A program made the translations under genes and the position numbers. A stretch of 64,000 nucleotides of DNA from Novosphingobium fuchskuhlense (lineage in GTDB: Bacteria; Pseudomonadota; Alphaproteobacteria; Sphingomonadales; Sphingomonadaceae). Within the stretch, counting starts at the first letter, position 1, and each line of letters begins with the position of its first letter. The DNA lies in contig NZ_KQ954247.1 in assembly GCF_001519075.1 (NCBI RefSeq), positions 19,760-83,759 of the forward strand. The letters are read 5' to 3'. Below, piece after piece: positions 52,427 through 60,581 of the stretch. The notes under the pieces are model-generated. The model was not told where the DNA came from, did not search any database, and saw only the letters and a list, made by a program, of their open reading frames with translations.

Positions 52427-52791
52427 ATCGTAAAGTCGCAGAACTGCGAGGTTCCTGGAGGTGCGCATGCAAATCCGATTGGCTGTTTCGCGGCTATCCA
52501 TTTTTAAATGGAAAGCTGCCATTTGCTCACTTTTGCCATATCCAATTGATATTGCAACAATATCTCCTGATTTCCCGTGCGAGATCTCGCGTAGGGTGTG
52601 CCCCTTCGTTCCTAGCTTTGGAGGATGAGTCCAAGCCTTGAACCTGCATCTCTTCGGAGGATTTGGACCCAATACCGGTCGGATCAAAGGATGGCAATCC
52701 TGCGCCCGGAACCGGAAGATATTGGTATGGCAAAAACTGCGCCAGTATCTATATTCGCGCGGCAAATGGGGGACCGCGAGGGGACCAGACT
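52427..52791. other. AT-rich intergenic region, candidate oriT
   Basis: 365 bases without a clear gene, next to the RHH-traD-traI operon and lower in GC than its neighbours. It has two perfect inverted repeats: CCATTT-tt-AAATGG (52498-52511) and GATATTG-caa-CAATATC (52548-52564). MobF plasmids usually carry oriT beside these genes, with such repeats as binding sites. I could not recognise a nic site. Confidence 0.4.
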
Positions 52792-52986
52792 ATGTCCAGC
52801 GTCACATTGAGCGCAACGCCAAAAGGGAACGGGTTTCAGGCGACCGTGACCTTTGCAAACGGTGTCTCGATCAGTTCTGCCGAGGCGTTTCCAACGAAGT
52901 CCGAAGCCATTTCCGCAGCGGCGTTGAAGTTGCTCGGCATGCCAGAACGCCTTGAGGGTATGGACGCTCCGGATGAAACGGAATGA
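52792..52986 (+). CDS. Small unknown protein
   Basis: 64 residues from ATG 52792 with GAGGGGA about seven bases upstream. Beta-rich start (VTLSATPKGNGFQATVTFANGVSISSAEAF), then a helix (TKSEAISAAALKLLG) and an acidic tail. It resembles short plasmid proteins of sphingomonads but I do not know a family name. Confidence 0.6.
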   Translation: MSSVTLSATPKGNGFQATVTFANGVSISSAEAFPTKSEAISAAALKLLGMPERLEGMDAPDETE

Positions 52987-53043
52987 CAGCTGCCCCGTCC
53001 CTGACTGCCGGGCAAGTCAGCGACCGCAGCTAAGGGAGTCGAG

Positions 53044-53081
53044 CAAAAAGAAAGGAGGAAGCCCGGTGCGGACTTCCTCCT
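53044..53081 (-). terminator. Terminator of the 53093-53329 gene
   Basis: On the minus strand AGGAGGAAG and CTTCCTCCT (53081-53053) pair with an 11-base loop and are followed by TTCTTTTT (53051-53044). Placed just after the stop codon. Confidence 0.8.
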
Positions 53082-53092
53082 CTTGTACCTGA

Positions 53093-53329
53093 TTAGAATT
53101 CGTCGTTGAGCTTGCCGGGCACCGTATCGATGACCCGGTCAAGCAGCCCCGCCGGCAGTGCGCCGTAATCCCCCTCGTCGACCGTGATGTAACCGGCCTT
53201 GGCATCGATCAGAACGTACTGGGTGAAGTAGCTGTGAAAGGACCGGGCATGGGCCTGATCCAGTGCGGCAACAAAGGCTGCCTGATCGGCCTGGAAACCG
53301 CCCTGCGCGATGTTCAATGAAGCGTACAT
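53093..53329 (-). CDS. Small unknown plasmid protein
   Basis: 78 residues; AGGAGG six bases before ATG 53329 is a perfect ribosome site, and a terminator follows, so it is a well-defined monocistronic gene. MYASLNIAQGGFQADQAAFVAAL, SFHSYFTQYVLIDAKAGYITVDEGDYGALP: helical then beta, acidic. No known domain. Probably strongly expressed. Confidence 0.65.
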   Translation of the reverse strand: MYASLNIAQGGFQADQAAFVAALDQAHARSFHSYFTQYVLIDAKAGYITVDEGDYGALPAGLLDRVIDTVPGKLNDEF

Positions 53330-53653
53330 ATCTAACCTCCTGAGTTTCGATGCTTCGCATCAGGAGATCGAAGGATGTGGGCGACGGGCCGGGTCAGGGA
53401 CCGCGCTCCGCGCGGCCGCGAAGCGGCGATGGGGGCAACGATTTTTTCCGGGCTTGCCCGGCAAAAATGGTGGGGCCCCGTCGTCCTTGACGCGGCCCCA
53501 AAGCACGCATCAGACTTGAAGTCTCTGCGAGAGAGACCTCTCCAACGCCTGCGAGCCCGAACCGCAGCATGCCCCACAAACCGTTTTCCTACACGCCGTC
53601 CCGGTGGCAGAAACGTCCGCGGAGGGGACCAATGGCCAACGAAAGGAACCATG
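53330..53653. other. Divergent leader region with internal hairpins
   Basis: About 320 bases between divergent small genes. It contains a hairpin CCGGGC-tt-GCCCGG flanked by T6 and A5 (53442-53467), which could terminate in both directions, and a second GGGGCC/GGCCCC stem at ~53473-53504. No gene recognised. Confidence 0.5.
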
Positions 53654-53884
53654 ATGGCCAGGTCCAAAGCGAGCGCACGCGATGCGCTCATGAAAGTGCA
53701 ACGTCAGCGCGAGGAACTCGCTGCCGAAGAAGCCAGGTTGCGTGAAAGCGCGGCTGCCGAGCTTGGCAAGGTCATGCTCGACTGCGGCGCTGAAGCCATC
53801 GAGCCGTCACAACTCCGGCGGCTCATGGTGTCTGTCCAGAAGCTTGGGCTCGATGAGACCCTGAAGCGGATTTCGCGGGCATAA
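53654..53884 (+). CDS. Small helical protein (DUF6437-like)
   Basis: 76 residues; ATG 53654 with AAAGGA six bases upstream (ATG 53651 is adjacent). A charged coiled coil (DALMKVQRQREELAAEEARLR) followed by a helical tail with LGKVMLDCGAEAI and LRRLMVSVQKLGLDETLKRI. It resembles small TraC-like accessory proteins of sphingomonad and rhizobial plasmids. Might bind DNA or a partner; unproven. Confidence 0.65.
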   Translation: MARSKASARDALMKVQRQREELAAEEARLRESAAAELGKVMLDCGAEAIEPSQLRRLMVSVQKLGLDETLKRISRA

Positions 53885-53952
53885 ACATCGTTCCTGCGGC
53901 GGCGCGCGGGGCTCGATGCCCCCGCGCCGCCGATTGCTGCCCAAACACAAAG

Positions 53953-53984
53953 AAGGCCCCGACAGGTTGCTCTGCCGGGGCCTT
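53953..53984. terminator. Bidirectional terminator between 53884 and ssb
   Basis: AAGGCCCCGaCAG and CTGcCGGGGCCTT pair over 13 positions with one A-C mismatch and a six-base loop, between two convergent genes. Confidence 0.8.
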
Positions 53985-54004
53985 GTTCGAGAGGGGTGAG
54001 GGGT

Positions 54005-54394
54005 TCAATCCTCGTCGATGTCGGGAGCGCTTTCGCCGGAGGTCCCGCGGCCCTTGGTCAAGAAATCGACCTTGTCGGCGATGATCTCGCAGCCGTAGCG
54101 CTTGGTGCCGTCCTGGTCTTCCCACTGGGTGTAGTGGATGCGCCCTTCGACCGTGACCAGCTGGCCCTTGCTGCAGAACTTGGCCACGTTCTGGCCTAGG
54201 CCATTGAAGCAGGTGATCCGGTGGAACTCGCTGTCCTTCGCGGTGTAGCCGTTCTCGTCCTTGTAGGTCTTCCCGTCCTTGCGGGCGGGCCGGTCGGTGA
54301 CGACCGAGAGGCTGGTGATGCTGGTTCCGCCGGTGGTGGTGCGGGTTTCGGGATCGCGGGCGATGCGGCCGACGAGGATAACGAGATTGGTCAT
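54005..54394 (-). CDS. ssb: Single-stranded DNA-binding protein
   Basis: 129 residues from ATG 54394 with AGGAGA upstream. OB fold at ~1-108: MTNLVILVGRIARDPETR, then FHRITCFNGLGQNVAKFC, KGQLVTVEGRIHYTQWED. It coats single strands, here probably during transfer. The acidic tail ends PDIDED, so the usual DDDIPF tip with its terminal Phe is absent; the tail is also short. Plasmid SSBs often vary here. Confidence 0.92.
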   Translation of the reverse strand: MTNLVILVGRIARDPETRTTTGGTSITSLSVVTDRPARKDGKTYKDENGYTAKDSEFHRITCFNGLGQNVAKFCSKGQLVTVEGRIHYTQWEDQDGTKRYGCEIIADKVDFLTKGRGTSGESAPDIDED

Positions 54395-54945
54395 GGGTTT
54401 TCTCCTGAACGCGCAGGTCCGGGGCCATCCCGGCTGCGAACTGACCGTCAGAAGGGGGCGGCAGACGTTCGCACAGGACGGCGCCAAGGGCGACGGGAGG
54501 GGAACCTCGATCAGGACGGGTGGAGCGGGCAGCCCGTTGCGAAGCCGGGCAACACGGCCGGACCGGATCGGGGTTGCGAGGGGCTGACGGCGCCTTCAGG
54601 GAGGGGTTCGCGAAGAGCCGGATGGCCCCGGGCTTAAGCCGATCAGGTGTCCCGCCATTTCGTGGCATTACGCGGCTGTGCTTGTTCTCGAACTTGCCCC
54701 CCGTCGGACCTAGCCGAATGCCTCGGACATGCATCCGGCACCCGCTACAGACATCGGACCTATTACAGAACGTGATCACTGCCTTGCGGGGCTGCCGGTC
54801 ATTTCAATGGCCCTTCCGGTAGTTGCCATTTCAGCATTAGGGCAACCAACGATCGGCTGGGCGGCCCTCTCCTTGAGGGATTTCAAGGCAGCATGAATTG
54901 GTCGGCCGGAACATCGGGCTGAGAGGAGGTCGGCCCGCCTGGGCA
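54395..54945. other. Intergenic stretch, no gene recognised
   Basis: 550 bases between ssb and the AbrB-like gene. I see open frames but no ribosome site plus protein-like reading that convinces me. No toxin gene is visible after the AbrB-like gene. The 54395-54480 part is the ssb promoter region. Confidence 0.45.
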
Positions 54946-55218
54946 TCAATCGTCCGAGCGATCAGCTGCTTCGCGAACTATCGCCGCATGCATATCCTCG
55001 ACCGACAATGCGGGCCCCACATGGCGCAAGGAGCCGAACAGGGTATCGATAGCGGAGGGAGCAAAGGCAAACGTCTGTTTGAGGAGAAGGCCGCCGCGCG
55101 CATATTCGATCGTGAGGCGCGTTCCAGGTACCCACCCCAACGCGTCGCAGATCGCATTGGACAATATGATATGCCCTTCCTTCGATACAAAGGCGGCCGG
55201 CTGGATGGGATCGCTCAC
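54946..55218 (-). CDS. AbrB/MazE-like DNA-binding protein
   Basis: 90 residues from GTG 55218 (SDPIQPAAFVSKEGHIILS), GGAG nine bases upstream. Residues ~8-50 give the swapped-hairpin pattern: VSKEGHIILSNAICDALGWVPGTRLTIEY is split into strand, helix, strand. The C-terminal 40 residues (SIDTLFGSLRH, LSVEDMHAAIVREAA) are the usual antitoxin tail. A VapC-type toxin often follows; none is seen, so this may be an orphan antitoxin or regulator. Confidence 0.75.
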   Translation of the reverse strand: MSDPIQPAAFVSKEGHIILSNAICDALGWVPGTRLTIEYARGGLLLKQTFAFAPSAIDTLFGSLRHVGPALSVEDMHAAIVREAADRSDD

Positions 55219-55324
55219 GGCGCGAACTCCGACTGAAACTATGGCCAAAGATCGGCCTTTAGACGCACGTCGGCAAGCGCAGATTGCCAGCGCCCATGAG
55301 GACGCTGGCAATATGGAAGATCGG

Positions 55325-56281
55325 TCAGCCCGGCCCTCCGTTGGCTGGCGCTTTGGGGCACGTACCCAGCGGCCCGCGCCGGTCGACCACGGTAACCCGG
55401 CGCGCCTTGGCGTCGATCACGAGGCGTTCGAGAACGCCGTTGCCGGGGAACGCGACAACGTAGCGCGGATCAAGACTGAGCATGCGCTCGTTGCGATGGA
55501 ACCCCGCGCGGCTCCCGAGCCGCAAGTCGAGCGCGAAGACCACCTGCGGGACCTTATGCCGTTCGGCCCATGAGGACGCGAGGCGGTCGACGCCCTTGGT
55601 GTCGCCGCCATGGACGAGGACCATGTCGGGAACCCTGTCCCGAACCTTGTCGAGCGTGGCCCAGATGTTGTTCGCAAACGTGAGCCCTTCGGCTTCAGTG
55701 CCGGGCTTCATGCGCCCACCCGCGAACACGACAGGCATGCCCTCGGGCATCGCCGCGCGGCGCTTTGCCTCGGCGCGGGCGCGCAGGAAATCGCGGCCCT
55801 GAACCAGCGCAGAGGTAAAGCTTGCCCCGTGGTTGAACCGCGAACTCGATACTGGCTTCCAGGACGAGCCGAACTCGTTGAGATAGAGGGCAGCGGCAAT
55901 CTCGCGCATGCCTTCGAAGGCCAGCATGGCCTGCTCGGCGCACTGTGCGCGCTCAACCTGGTTTTCAAGATCATGGGTGTGGACTTCGGAGCCATCGCCG
56001 CTCGCCACGAGCGCGCGGACCTCGTCGGTCGCCCGGTCCAGAGCGCCGGACTTGCGCTCTGCGGCGCGGTGGAAGATGTTGACGAAGGCCCAACCGAGGT
56101 CCTCGGCATCGGCCTCGAGCGCGGTGCCGGTCACCATCGCAAAGACGTCGGACCAGACCGCCTCGAGCGTTTGGGAAGCCGCTTCGTTCGACGGAAAGTC
56201 GGTCATGGAAAGCGGCGCAGGGCCAATCGAGAAGCCGGATAGATCGAGCCCGGAAAGCTGGTCGGCGAAAGATGTGTGCAT
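55325..56281 (-). CDS. DUF2493/SLOG-domain protein
   Basis: 318 residues; AGGAGG five bases before ATG 56281. The N-terminal ~180 residues are helical (DLGWAFVNIFHRAAE). The C-terminal domain (~185-310) is the YspA/DUF2493 Rossmann-like fold: VVFAGGRMKPG, LVHGGDTKGVDRLASSWAE, HRNERMLSLDPRYVVAFPG. SLOG proteins bind nucleotide-derived ligands and are common on alphaproteobacterial plasmids; ligand unknown. Confidence 0.88.
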   Translation of the reverse strand: MHTSFADQLSGLDLSGFSIGPAPLSMTDFPSNEAASQTLEAVWSDVFAMVTGTALEADAEDLGWAFVNIFHRAAERKSGALDRATDEVRALVASGDGSEVHTHDLENQVERAQCAEQAMLAFEGMREIAAALYLNEFGSSWKPVSSSRFNHGASFTSALVQGRDFLRARAEAKRRAAMPEGMPVVFAGGRMKPGTEAEGLTFANNIWATLDKVRDRVPDMVLVHGGDTKGVDRLASSWAERHKVPQVVFALDLRLGSRAGFHRNERMLSLDPRYVVAFPGNGVLERLVIDAKARRVTVVDRRGPLGTCPKAPANGGPG

Positions 56282-56664
56282 GGGAACCTCCTGACAGTTG
56301 CGAGACCGGCGAGGAGGATCATGGCCCTGCTGCCGGCGAGAGCCCGTCAGGGCCGGTCAAGGCTCGCACTGCACGCCCCAAAAGGGGCGGAAACCCCCTT
56401 CGGCAGGCTGGCGCGGGCAGGCGCGCTGCAGGCGCGCCAACACGGGCCTGACGAAGGCGGGTTGCAGGGCGAGGCGACCGGCCCAGGGCCTCTCTCGCCG
56501 CGGCAGCAGGGCATGATCATAGCAAACTTCGACATACTCAGATGGGCTGACAGAGAGCTCATCGCTGGGGTGCTTGCCGGCTTGTTGCAGACGAAGACCA
56601 AGGCATCAGCCTCAAGCGCGCATCGCCCCGTCGATCGAAGGCATGGCTGTGCAACCCGGCGGAC
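56282..56664. other. Intergenic stretch, GC-rich inverted repeat
   Basis: About 380 bases. A GC-rich inverted repeat TGGCGCG/CGCGCCA lies at 56409-56439. I see no gene; the 56282-56340 part is the promoter side of the SLOG gene. Confidence 0.45.
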
Positions 56665-57087
56665 TTAGGCCGCCCGTTTGCGGTAGACGCCCTCCCCGTT
56701 CGACATGTGACCGAGGCAGTCGTAGTCACCGAACAGCGCATCAAAGCGCGGCGCAATCTGCGCCAGCCAGCGGCGGGCCCGCCCGGTTCGGGGATGCCGC
56801 CAATCATTCTCCCAGTAACGTCCATCCTCGCGCTCGGCCATCCACACGGCGACGAGACTGCCGTAGATCGACATCCCGAAATCCGCATAGGCATTGCGCA
56901 GGAGGATACGGTCCTCGCGGCCGCGCCAACCTTGCTGGGGCTCCAGCGACGGAAACGCGGCCCTCGCGCGTTCGACAAGGTCATCGCGCAGCCATTCGAG
57001 TTCGAAGTCCCAGTCGCCGTCATCGTCGATGTCGAGCACTTGGAATGCGACAACGGCCCCTGCGGGGTAGCTGACAGAACGTCCCAT
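56665..57087 (-). CDS. Unknown acidic/aromatic protein
   Basis: 140 residues from ATG 57087 (MGRSVSYPAG) with GGGGAG seven bases upstream. DIDDDGDWDFELEWLRDDLVER and ILLRNAYADFGMSIYGSLVAVWMAER are distinctive; rich in Trp and Asp. No known domain. It lies 13 bases after the truncated ardC in the same direction, so it may have belonged to the ardC operon, as in related plasmids. Confidence 0.65.
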   Translation of the reverse strand: MGRSVSYPAGAVVAFQVLDIDDDGDWDFELEWLRDDLVERARAAFPSLEPQQGWRGREDRILLRNAYADFGMSIYGSLVAVWMAEREDGRYWENDWRHPRTGRARRWLAQIAPRFDALFGDYDCLGHMSNGEGVYRKRAA

Positions 57088-57100
57088 CGCACCACTCCCC

Positions 57101-57424
57101 TCATGCGGCCTGCGCGTCGGCGGTGTCGTCGCCGAGCGCATCGCTGCTGTCGTCGCTGTCGTCGCTGTCGCCAGCGAAGGTGGTGCGACCGCCAAGCTTC
57201 AGCAGCAGACTGGCCGCTTCCTCGGCCCGCGCCGCTGCGGTCAGGATCGCGCGGTCGTCGTCCTTCAGCAATTTGAGCCAGTGCTCGATGTAGCTGGCAT
57301 GACTGTCGAGATGCGCCACCGGAAGGCCAAGCTCGGCCCCAAGTATCGCGCTCGACAGCTCGGCAACATATCCTGACAGTCCAGCCCAAAGTGACGTTTC
57401 GGCGTTTCGAAGGAGCACTTTCAT
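57101..57424 (-). pseudogene. 3' part of the interrupted ardC gene, fused to element sequence
   Basis: 107 codons from ATG 57424, which overlaps the stop of the element's own ardC (ATGA). The first ~18 residues come from the mobile element; after the terminal repeat the frame continues as VAELSSAILGAELGLPVAH, then HASYIEHWLKLLKDDDRAILTAAARAEEAASLLL, the C-terminal part of an ArdC protein. The missing N-terminal part ends at 63907 on the other side of the element. Whether the 107-residue chimera is made or folded is unknown. Confidence 0.8.
57369..57381 (+). repeat. Left terminal inverted repeat
   Basis: TATCCTGACAGTC; next to it the ardC 3' part begins (TGTTGCCGAGCTG on the minus strand). 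Confidence 0.75.
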
Positions 57425-58323
57425 GCGGCCAGCTCCTGCGCCTGAGGCTGCTGTATCCACATCCAGTCCGCTGCCTGCTGGGCTTTGCTCGCGGCGGTGA
57501 AGATCGCGCGCGGATCGTCTTTCAACACCTTGAGCCAGGATGCGATGTACGCGGCATGGTCGGGGCGTGGATGATGGGCGATGCCGAGATCGGCGAGGAT
57601 CAGCCCGCTCAGAATCTCGACGCAGCATTCCTCTGCCGCATAGGACGCCGATCCGAACCGGCCAGACAGATCGCGATCGAGTCGATGCTTGGCCCCTGAC
57701 GCATGGCCGGTCTCGTGCAGCCAGACCCCGTAAAACGAAGCCGGGTCCCTGAAACAGTCAAAGGGTGGCATGTGGACGCTGTCGGTTGAGGGCCGATAGT
57801 ACGCCTCCGATCCTTCAAAGGTCGTGGCAATGCCCAAGTTGGTGATGAAATCCTCGGCGTGAGCATGGCGATCGGCTTCGGGCAGCGTTGCTACCGGGGC
57901 CGGCGCGAACCCGTCGACCTGCGCGACGTTGAAAACCGAAAAGGCTCGCGCGAACATCCTCTTGCGGCCGCTTCCGTCATCTTCAAGCGCGTCGCCGCCG
58001 TCGGACTCGAACTGCTTCCAGAACACGACAGTCGTCGCCCGCTCGCCCTTGCGGACCTGAGCGCCGACTGCTGCCCACTGCCGATAGGTGCCCCACAAGC
58101 CATCGGCATAGCCACCGTTCATAGCCGCAACCCAGAGCGCGACCGTGTTGATGCCACGGTACCTTTTGCCCGAGCCCAGGTTGGACGGACGCGCAATGCT
58201 GGTGCCGTTGTGGTGCCAGGGAGCGCGCCAATCTCCCGGACCATGTTCGATCGCGGCGATGATCTCCTCGGTTATGCGGACGTAGACGTCGGCGCGCGCG
58301 GCCGATGCGGAAGAGCGGAACAT
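57421..58323 (-). CDS. ardC: ArdC-type antirestriction protein (element cargo)
   Basis: 300 residues from ATG 58323 with GGAG seven bases upstream. N-terminal ssDNA-binding domain (DVYVRITEEIIAAIEHG, WRAPWHHNG, YRGINTVALWVAAM) and a C-terminal zincin domain with VWLHETGH (HExxH), HRLDRDLSGRFGSASYAAEE. ArdC proteins protect incoming single-stranded DNA and counter restriction. It lies in the element, downstream of the recombinases, while a different ardC gene is the insertion target. Confidence 0.92.
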   Translation of the reverse strand: MFRSSASAARADVYVRITEEIIAAIEHGPGDWRAPWHHNGTSIARPSNLGSGKRYRGINTVALWVAAMNGGYADGLWGTYRQWAAVGAQVRKGERATTVVFWKQFESDGGDALEDDGSGRKRMFARAFSVFNVAQVDGFAPAPVATLPEADRHAHAEDFITNLGIATTFEGSEAYYRPSTDSVHMPPFDCFRDPASFYGVWLHETGHASGAKHRLDRDLSGRFGSASYAAEECCVEILSGLILADLGIAHHPRPDHAAYIASWLKVLKDDPRAIFTAASKAQQAADWMWIQQPQAQELAA

Positions 58324-58373
58324 GGCGGATCTCCATGATGGGCGAAGCGGGGCTCTCCCGCTCCTTCACTCCC

Positions 58374-60581
58374 TCACTCGATCCGAGCCCCCTCTTCCTC
58401 TGCCGCCGACTCCGGCGGCAACGCGCCATCGGGCGCAATCTGGGCCAGCACGGCCTTGATCCGGCGAAGATCCTGTTCAAGAGCAATACGCTGCAATCCA
58501 GACAGGCGCTTCTCGCGCAGCAACGTCCGCGCCTCGCCAGCGCCGCGCTCCCATGCCAGCCTGTGGTGGACGGTGATGCAGGCGTTGGGGCAGCGGGTCG
58601 GCTCGCACAGGGCGGTGAGCGGCTGCCTGGGATCGGGGGTGGTCACACGCTTGAGACAGAGTGCTGTCGCGGGATCGAAGAAGCAATCCGCGAGCGGACC
58701 GACATGGAGGGTGCGCGCAACGCTAGCTAGCATGACCCGTAGCCGGGACCGATCGGCGATCATGGCAGGCAACGGCCCGAGCTGAACAGCCGTATCGTCG
58801 AGTGTCCGCGCGATGCGCGGTCCCGCCGGACCGCCAAGCAATGCGCCGCCCTGCCTCCGGTCGAAATAGTCCAGCAGGTCGTCGAGCTGGCCGAGCCGAC
58901 GCTGCGCCTCGACCTCGGCGCGGAACCCCGATGCGCTGGTCCCGGCATAGCCCTCGAAAGCGGCGACCGAGGCGTGCTTATACTGGATCATGCCGGCAAC
59001 AGTGCCGAACGGACGGTTGGCGATATGCCACGCGATAGTGCGCCGAAACTGCCGCGTCGTGATGCGCCACGGCTCGCCATTGGGCCCGGGCGGGATGACA
59101 GGCACATCGGGACTGCTGAAGGCGGCGTTGAGATGATCACGGAAGGCGTTGAGCTGGCGGACCACCTCGCTCGACAGATGCGTCTTGGTGACGCTGCTTG
59201 GGCGTAGCACCGGCCAGAGCGTATCGCTGCCACTGGAGCGTGCCGGTCTTGCCGACAGGCGTTCGAGTACTGCGACCGCGTCTGCGACCGGCTCAATCGT
59301 CACCCAGCTCGCCGCCTCCCCCATGGTCGACCGACGCTTGTAGATGGTCGATCGGATGCGATGCCGCTCGATCAGGCCATCCTCGCTGCGCACGACCGAC
59401 AGGCAACCGCGCTGCATCGCCTGCACCTCGCAGTCGCGCATGCCAGTCAGATAGGCACACACTATATAGGCGGCGGCCTGGAGCATCCGTTCTTCGTGCG
59501 CGAGAGACTTCGCATCGAAGCGGGGGCGCCATGGCCGCCCGCTCTCGGGATCGATCGAAATCGGCGTATCCATCCCGCCGACCTCCACCCCCAGTTCGGC
59601 TGCCGCGGCTCCGATCAGCTTCGGCTCGCCGCCAGTCAGCATGAGATGCGCGTGCCGCTGCCCCCGCACATCGATTCCGGCATGAAGATGAAGAAGGTGG
59701 GCGTTTATCGGTGGGGTAACTGTGCCGGTGTGGGAATCGATCCGCACCTTGCCGTTGTGAGCGGTGCCCCAGATCGGCAATCCGCGCCCCTCGCGACGGA
59801 GGCGATCGAAAAAGGCTTTGAGCCGGGCGCGGCGAAGTTGCTGGCGATCAGTCTCTGAAAGGTTGGAATCGGCGGCGACAAGGCGATCACGACGTGCTTC
59901 GAGCCGTTCAAGCTCGCGACGGGCTGCAAAGATATCGGGCGCGAACACGGTGATGTAGCGCAATGACCAGGCTAGCAGCGGGGTAATGACTTCCTCTGGC
60001 ATGCGCGGCGTGAGGTTCTCGCGCGCATGCCGGTATCCCGCGACGCGTCCGGGCGATTGCCCGGCCCAGGGCTCGAAACCGATGCCGCCACCAGACAGGT
60101 GCTCCCGATAGTGATAGAGATCGCAGACCACTTCGAGAAGATGGCCAACGATGACGGGTTGTCGGGCCGGATCGGCACGAAGGTGCCGGGCATAGGCATC
60201 GGCCAAAGCCTGATCGACGCGGCCAAGGTCGAGCCGTCCGAGCCGTTCACGCGCGAAGGCGAAGAACCGGCGTGCGCGGTTGAATGCCTGCCGGATACTC
60301 GCCGGCGGCAACTTGGAACGGAAGCCGGGAAGATCGACGTTGAGGCGCACATAAAGATAGGCACGCATCGCCGCCTGCACATCGGCGTGTTCGAGCACGT
60401 CGAAATGCACGGTGACATGGCAGCGCCGGGCGTTCTCGCGGAAGACGGCGGGACCGAGGTCCCAGCTCGGGTCGCCGACACGCGACAGCGCTTCGCGGGC
60501 CTGGCCCGCCTTGAGCGGCGCGGTCGCCAGCACGGGCCTATCATCGAACGCGGGTGCGCGAGCATGGGCGGGCGTCATCAT
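58374..60581 (-). CDS. Tyrosine recombinase, third of the trio
   Basis: 735 residues; start in the ATGATGA overlap with the preceding gene. Catalytic core in the C-terminal half: Arg in LTGMRDCEVQAM, TRQFRRTIAWHI as box II with a Thr in place of the first His, and KHASVAAFEGY with His and the Tyr. A Cys-rich end (CEPTRCPNAC) probably binds zinc. Last gene of the trio, 50 bases before ardC. Confidence 0.88.
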   Translation of the reverse strand: MMTPAHARAPAFDDRPVLATAPLKAGQAREALSRVGDPSWDLGPAVFRENARRCHVTVHFDVLEHADVQAAMRAYLYVRLNVDLPGFRSKLPPASIRQAFNRARRFFAFARERLGRLDLGRVDQALADAYARHLRADPARQPVIVGHLLEVVCDLYHYREHLSGGGIGFEPWAGQSPGRVAGYRHARENLTPRMPEEVITPLLAWSLRYITVFAPDIFAARRELERLEARRDRLVAADSNLSETDRQQLRRARLKAFFDRLRREGRGLPIWGTAHNGKVRIDSHTGTVTPPINAHLLHLHAGIDVRGQRHAHLMLTGGEPKLIGAAAAELGVEVGGMDTPISIDPESGRPWRPRFDAKSLAHEERMLQAAAYIVCAYLTGMRDCEVQAMQRGCLSVVRSEDGLIERHRIRSTIYKRRSTMGEAASWVTIEPVADAVAVLERLSARPARSSGSDTLWPVLRPSSVTKTHLSSEVVRQLNAFRDHLNAAFSSPDVPVIPPGPNGEPWRITTRQFRRTIAWHIANRPFGTVAGMIQYKHASVAAFEGYAGTSASGFRAEVEAQRRLGQLDDLLDYFDRRQGGALLGGPAGPRIARTLDDTAVQLGPLPAMIADRSRLRVMLASVARTLHVGPLADCFFDPATALCLKRVTTPDPRQPLTALCEPTRCPNACITVHHRLAWERGAGEARTLLREKRLSGLQRIALEQDLRRIKAVLAQIAPDGALPPESAAEEEGARIE

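Noticed and set aside
54520..54822. Plus-strand frames upstream of ssb
   Set aside because: Arginine/proline-rich translations without ribosome sites or known motifs.
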